Source of the DNA: Cryptosporidium bovis
Taxonomy: Eukaryota; Apicomplexa; Conoidasida; Eucoccidiorida; Cryptosporidiidae
DNA: 64,000 nt
NCBI GenBank assembly: GCA_009768925.2
Contig: VHIT02000028.1
Location: forward strand, 472,001 to 536,000
Reading direction: 5' to 3'
Positions 63,509 to 64,000 of this stretch are shown piece after piece. The notes under the pieces are model-generated. The model was not told where the DNA came from. It ran no database searches and worked only from the letters and a program-made list of their open reading frames with translations. A program made the position numbers and the translations under genes. Every line of letters starts with the position of its first letter. Positions within the stretch are counted from its first letter, which is position 1.

Positions 63509-64000
63509 ATCGATACGAGTATTAAGTGATATTAGACTCGAATTAGACGATATTATTTATTATGATAGGTAGTTATCAGCCTAATTTGCCTTCAAATGTT
63601 TTCTACAAATTCAATTTTTATTGTTTTCTAGATACAATCAAGAATGACACTTATATTGCATTGCGGAGTTCCCGCCGGCGCTACGGTCGAACATGTATAT
63701 TGATATTTAGAATATTAAATATTGTGGTCAAATTAATAGACAGCTACTGTAAAGTAGAAATTAAAAAAAACGATATAGTAAAATAATATTTGAATAAAAG
63801 ATTAAATACAAATTAACAATACATGAACAGTAAATTGAGGATTATAAATTATCGTACATAAAGGATCTTTAGTATTGAACAATAAGAATGTGTTTATAAT
63901 AACATTAATTAGTTTCATAGCGAAAGATAAATAAAACAAAAATTGGCAATTTTTCACCCCAAATTATTAGCTAATTCTGTGTATGCATTTAAATAAATTA
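63509..64000. other. Window end, intergenic, with GC-rich spot
   Basis: 492 bp. A GC-rich run at 63663-63688 contains TTCCCGCC (63669-63676) and GGCGCTACGG. A 74-codon frame (63562-63786) crosses it but has no recognisable features. The region may be the promoter of a gene beyond the window. Confidence 0.45.
63669..63676 (-). promoter_or_regulatory. E2F-like octamer GGCGGGAA (minus strand)
   Basis: Third exact copy of this octamer in the window, embedded in a GC-rich 26-bp spot downstream of RFC3. Confidence 0.35.

Noticed and set aside
63562-63786. 74-codon frame after RFC3
   Set aside because: No homology by eye, crosses a GC-rich regulatory-looking spot, composition random.

Overview
The window is very A+T-rich, gene-dense eukaryotic nuclear DNA. 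It carries 26 protein-coding genes on both strands and about one gene per 2.5 kb. The introns are few, mostly short, and begin almost invariably with GTAAGT. Proteins carry long Asn-rich and Asp/Asn-rich tracts. Compact genes, the family set, absence of apicoplast-type genes, and E2F-like octamers (GGCGGGAA) in intergenic DNA all point to an apicomplexan, most likely Cryptosporidium or a close relative. The genus is an inference from style and content. I see no CRISPR array, insertion sequence, viral fossil, tRNA or rRNA gene.

Layout. 0-10 kb: telomerase reverse transcriptase (TERT, split by an 81-bp intron), SDA1 (60S ribosome biogenesis, with a second exon carrying its conserved tail), a PDCD2-family protein, and ARF1. 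10-18 kb: a dynamin-related GTPase, two orphan genes, and a FAM76-like zinc-finger protein. 18-28 kb: proteasome lid subunit RPN12, a large secreted coiled-coil protein, a predicted myristoylated protein, and PAN3. 28-43 kb: GRP170-type ER Hsp70, cathepsin C, a large orphan, an RMI1/TDRD3-like OB-fold protein, and a secreted Cys/Asp-rich protein. 43-58 kb: phosphoglucomutase, TTC27, an ARFGAP1-type ArfGAP, an ER DnaJ-thioredoxin protein ending KDEL, LSM14/SCD6, and a small secreted protein whose signal peptide lies in its own exon. 58-64 kb: glucose-6-phosphate isomerase, an Aurora kinase, and RFC3.

Functional links visible here: ARF1 with its ArfGAP (vesicle traffic); GRP170 with the KDEL-tailed DnaJ-thioredoxin (ER folding); PAN3 with LSM14 (mRNA decay and storage); phosphoglucomutase with glucose-6-phosphate isomerase (hexose phosphate and storage-glucan metabolism); Aurora kinase, RFC3, the RMI1-like protein and TERT (cell cycle and chromosome maintenance). 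These genes are not in operons. Neighbours are mostly unrelated, as is usual in apicomplexan genomes.

The most noteworthy observations are: recurring GC-rich regulatory words (GGCGGTAA five times, GGCGGGAA three times, and a 9-mer shared by the Aurora and RFC3 upstream regions); an in-frame stop in TERT that is explained by an intron; a stop-free in-frame intron in RFC3; two PAM2-like motifs in PAN3; conservation of the substrate-anchoring N-terminal Asp in cathepsin C; and a patch of about 150 bp at about 49% GC (53685-53830) that may hold a structured RNA. No wholly new system was recognised.
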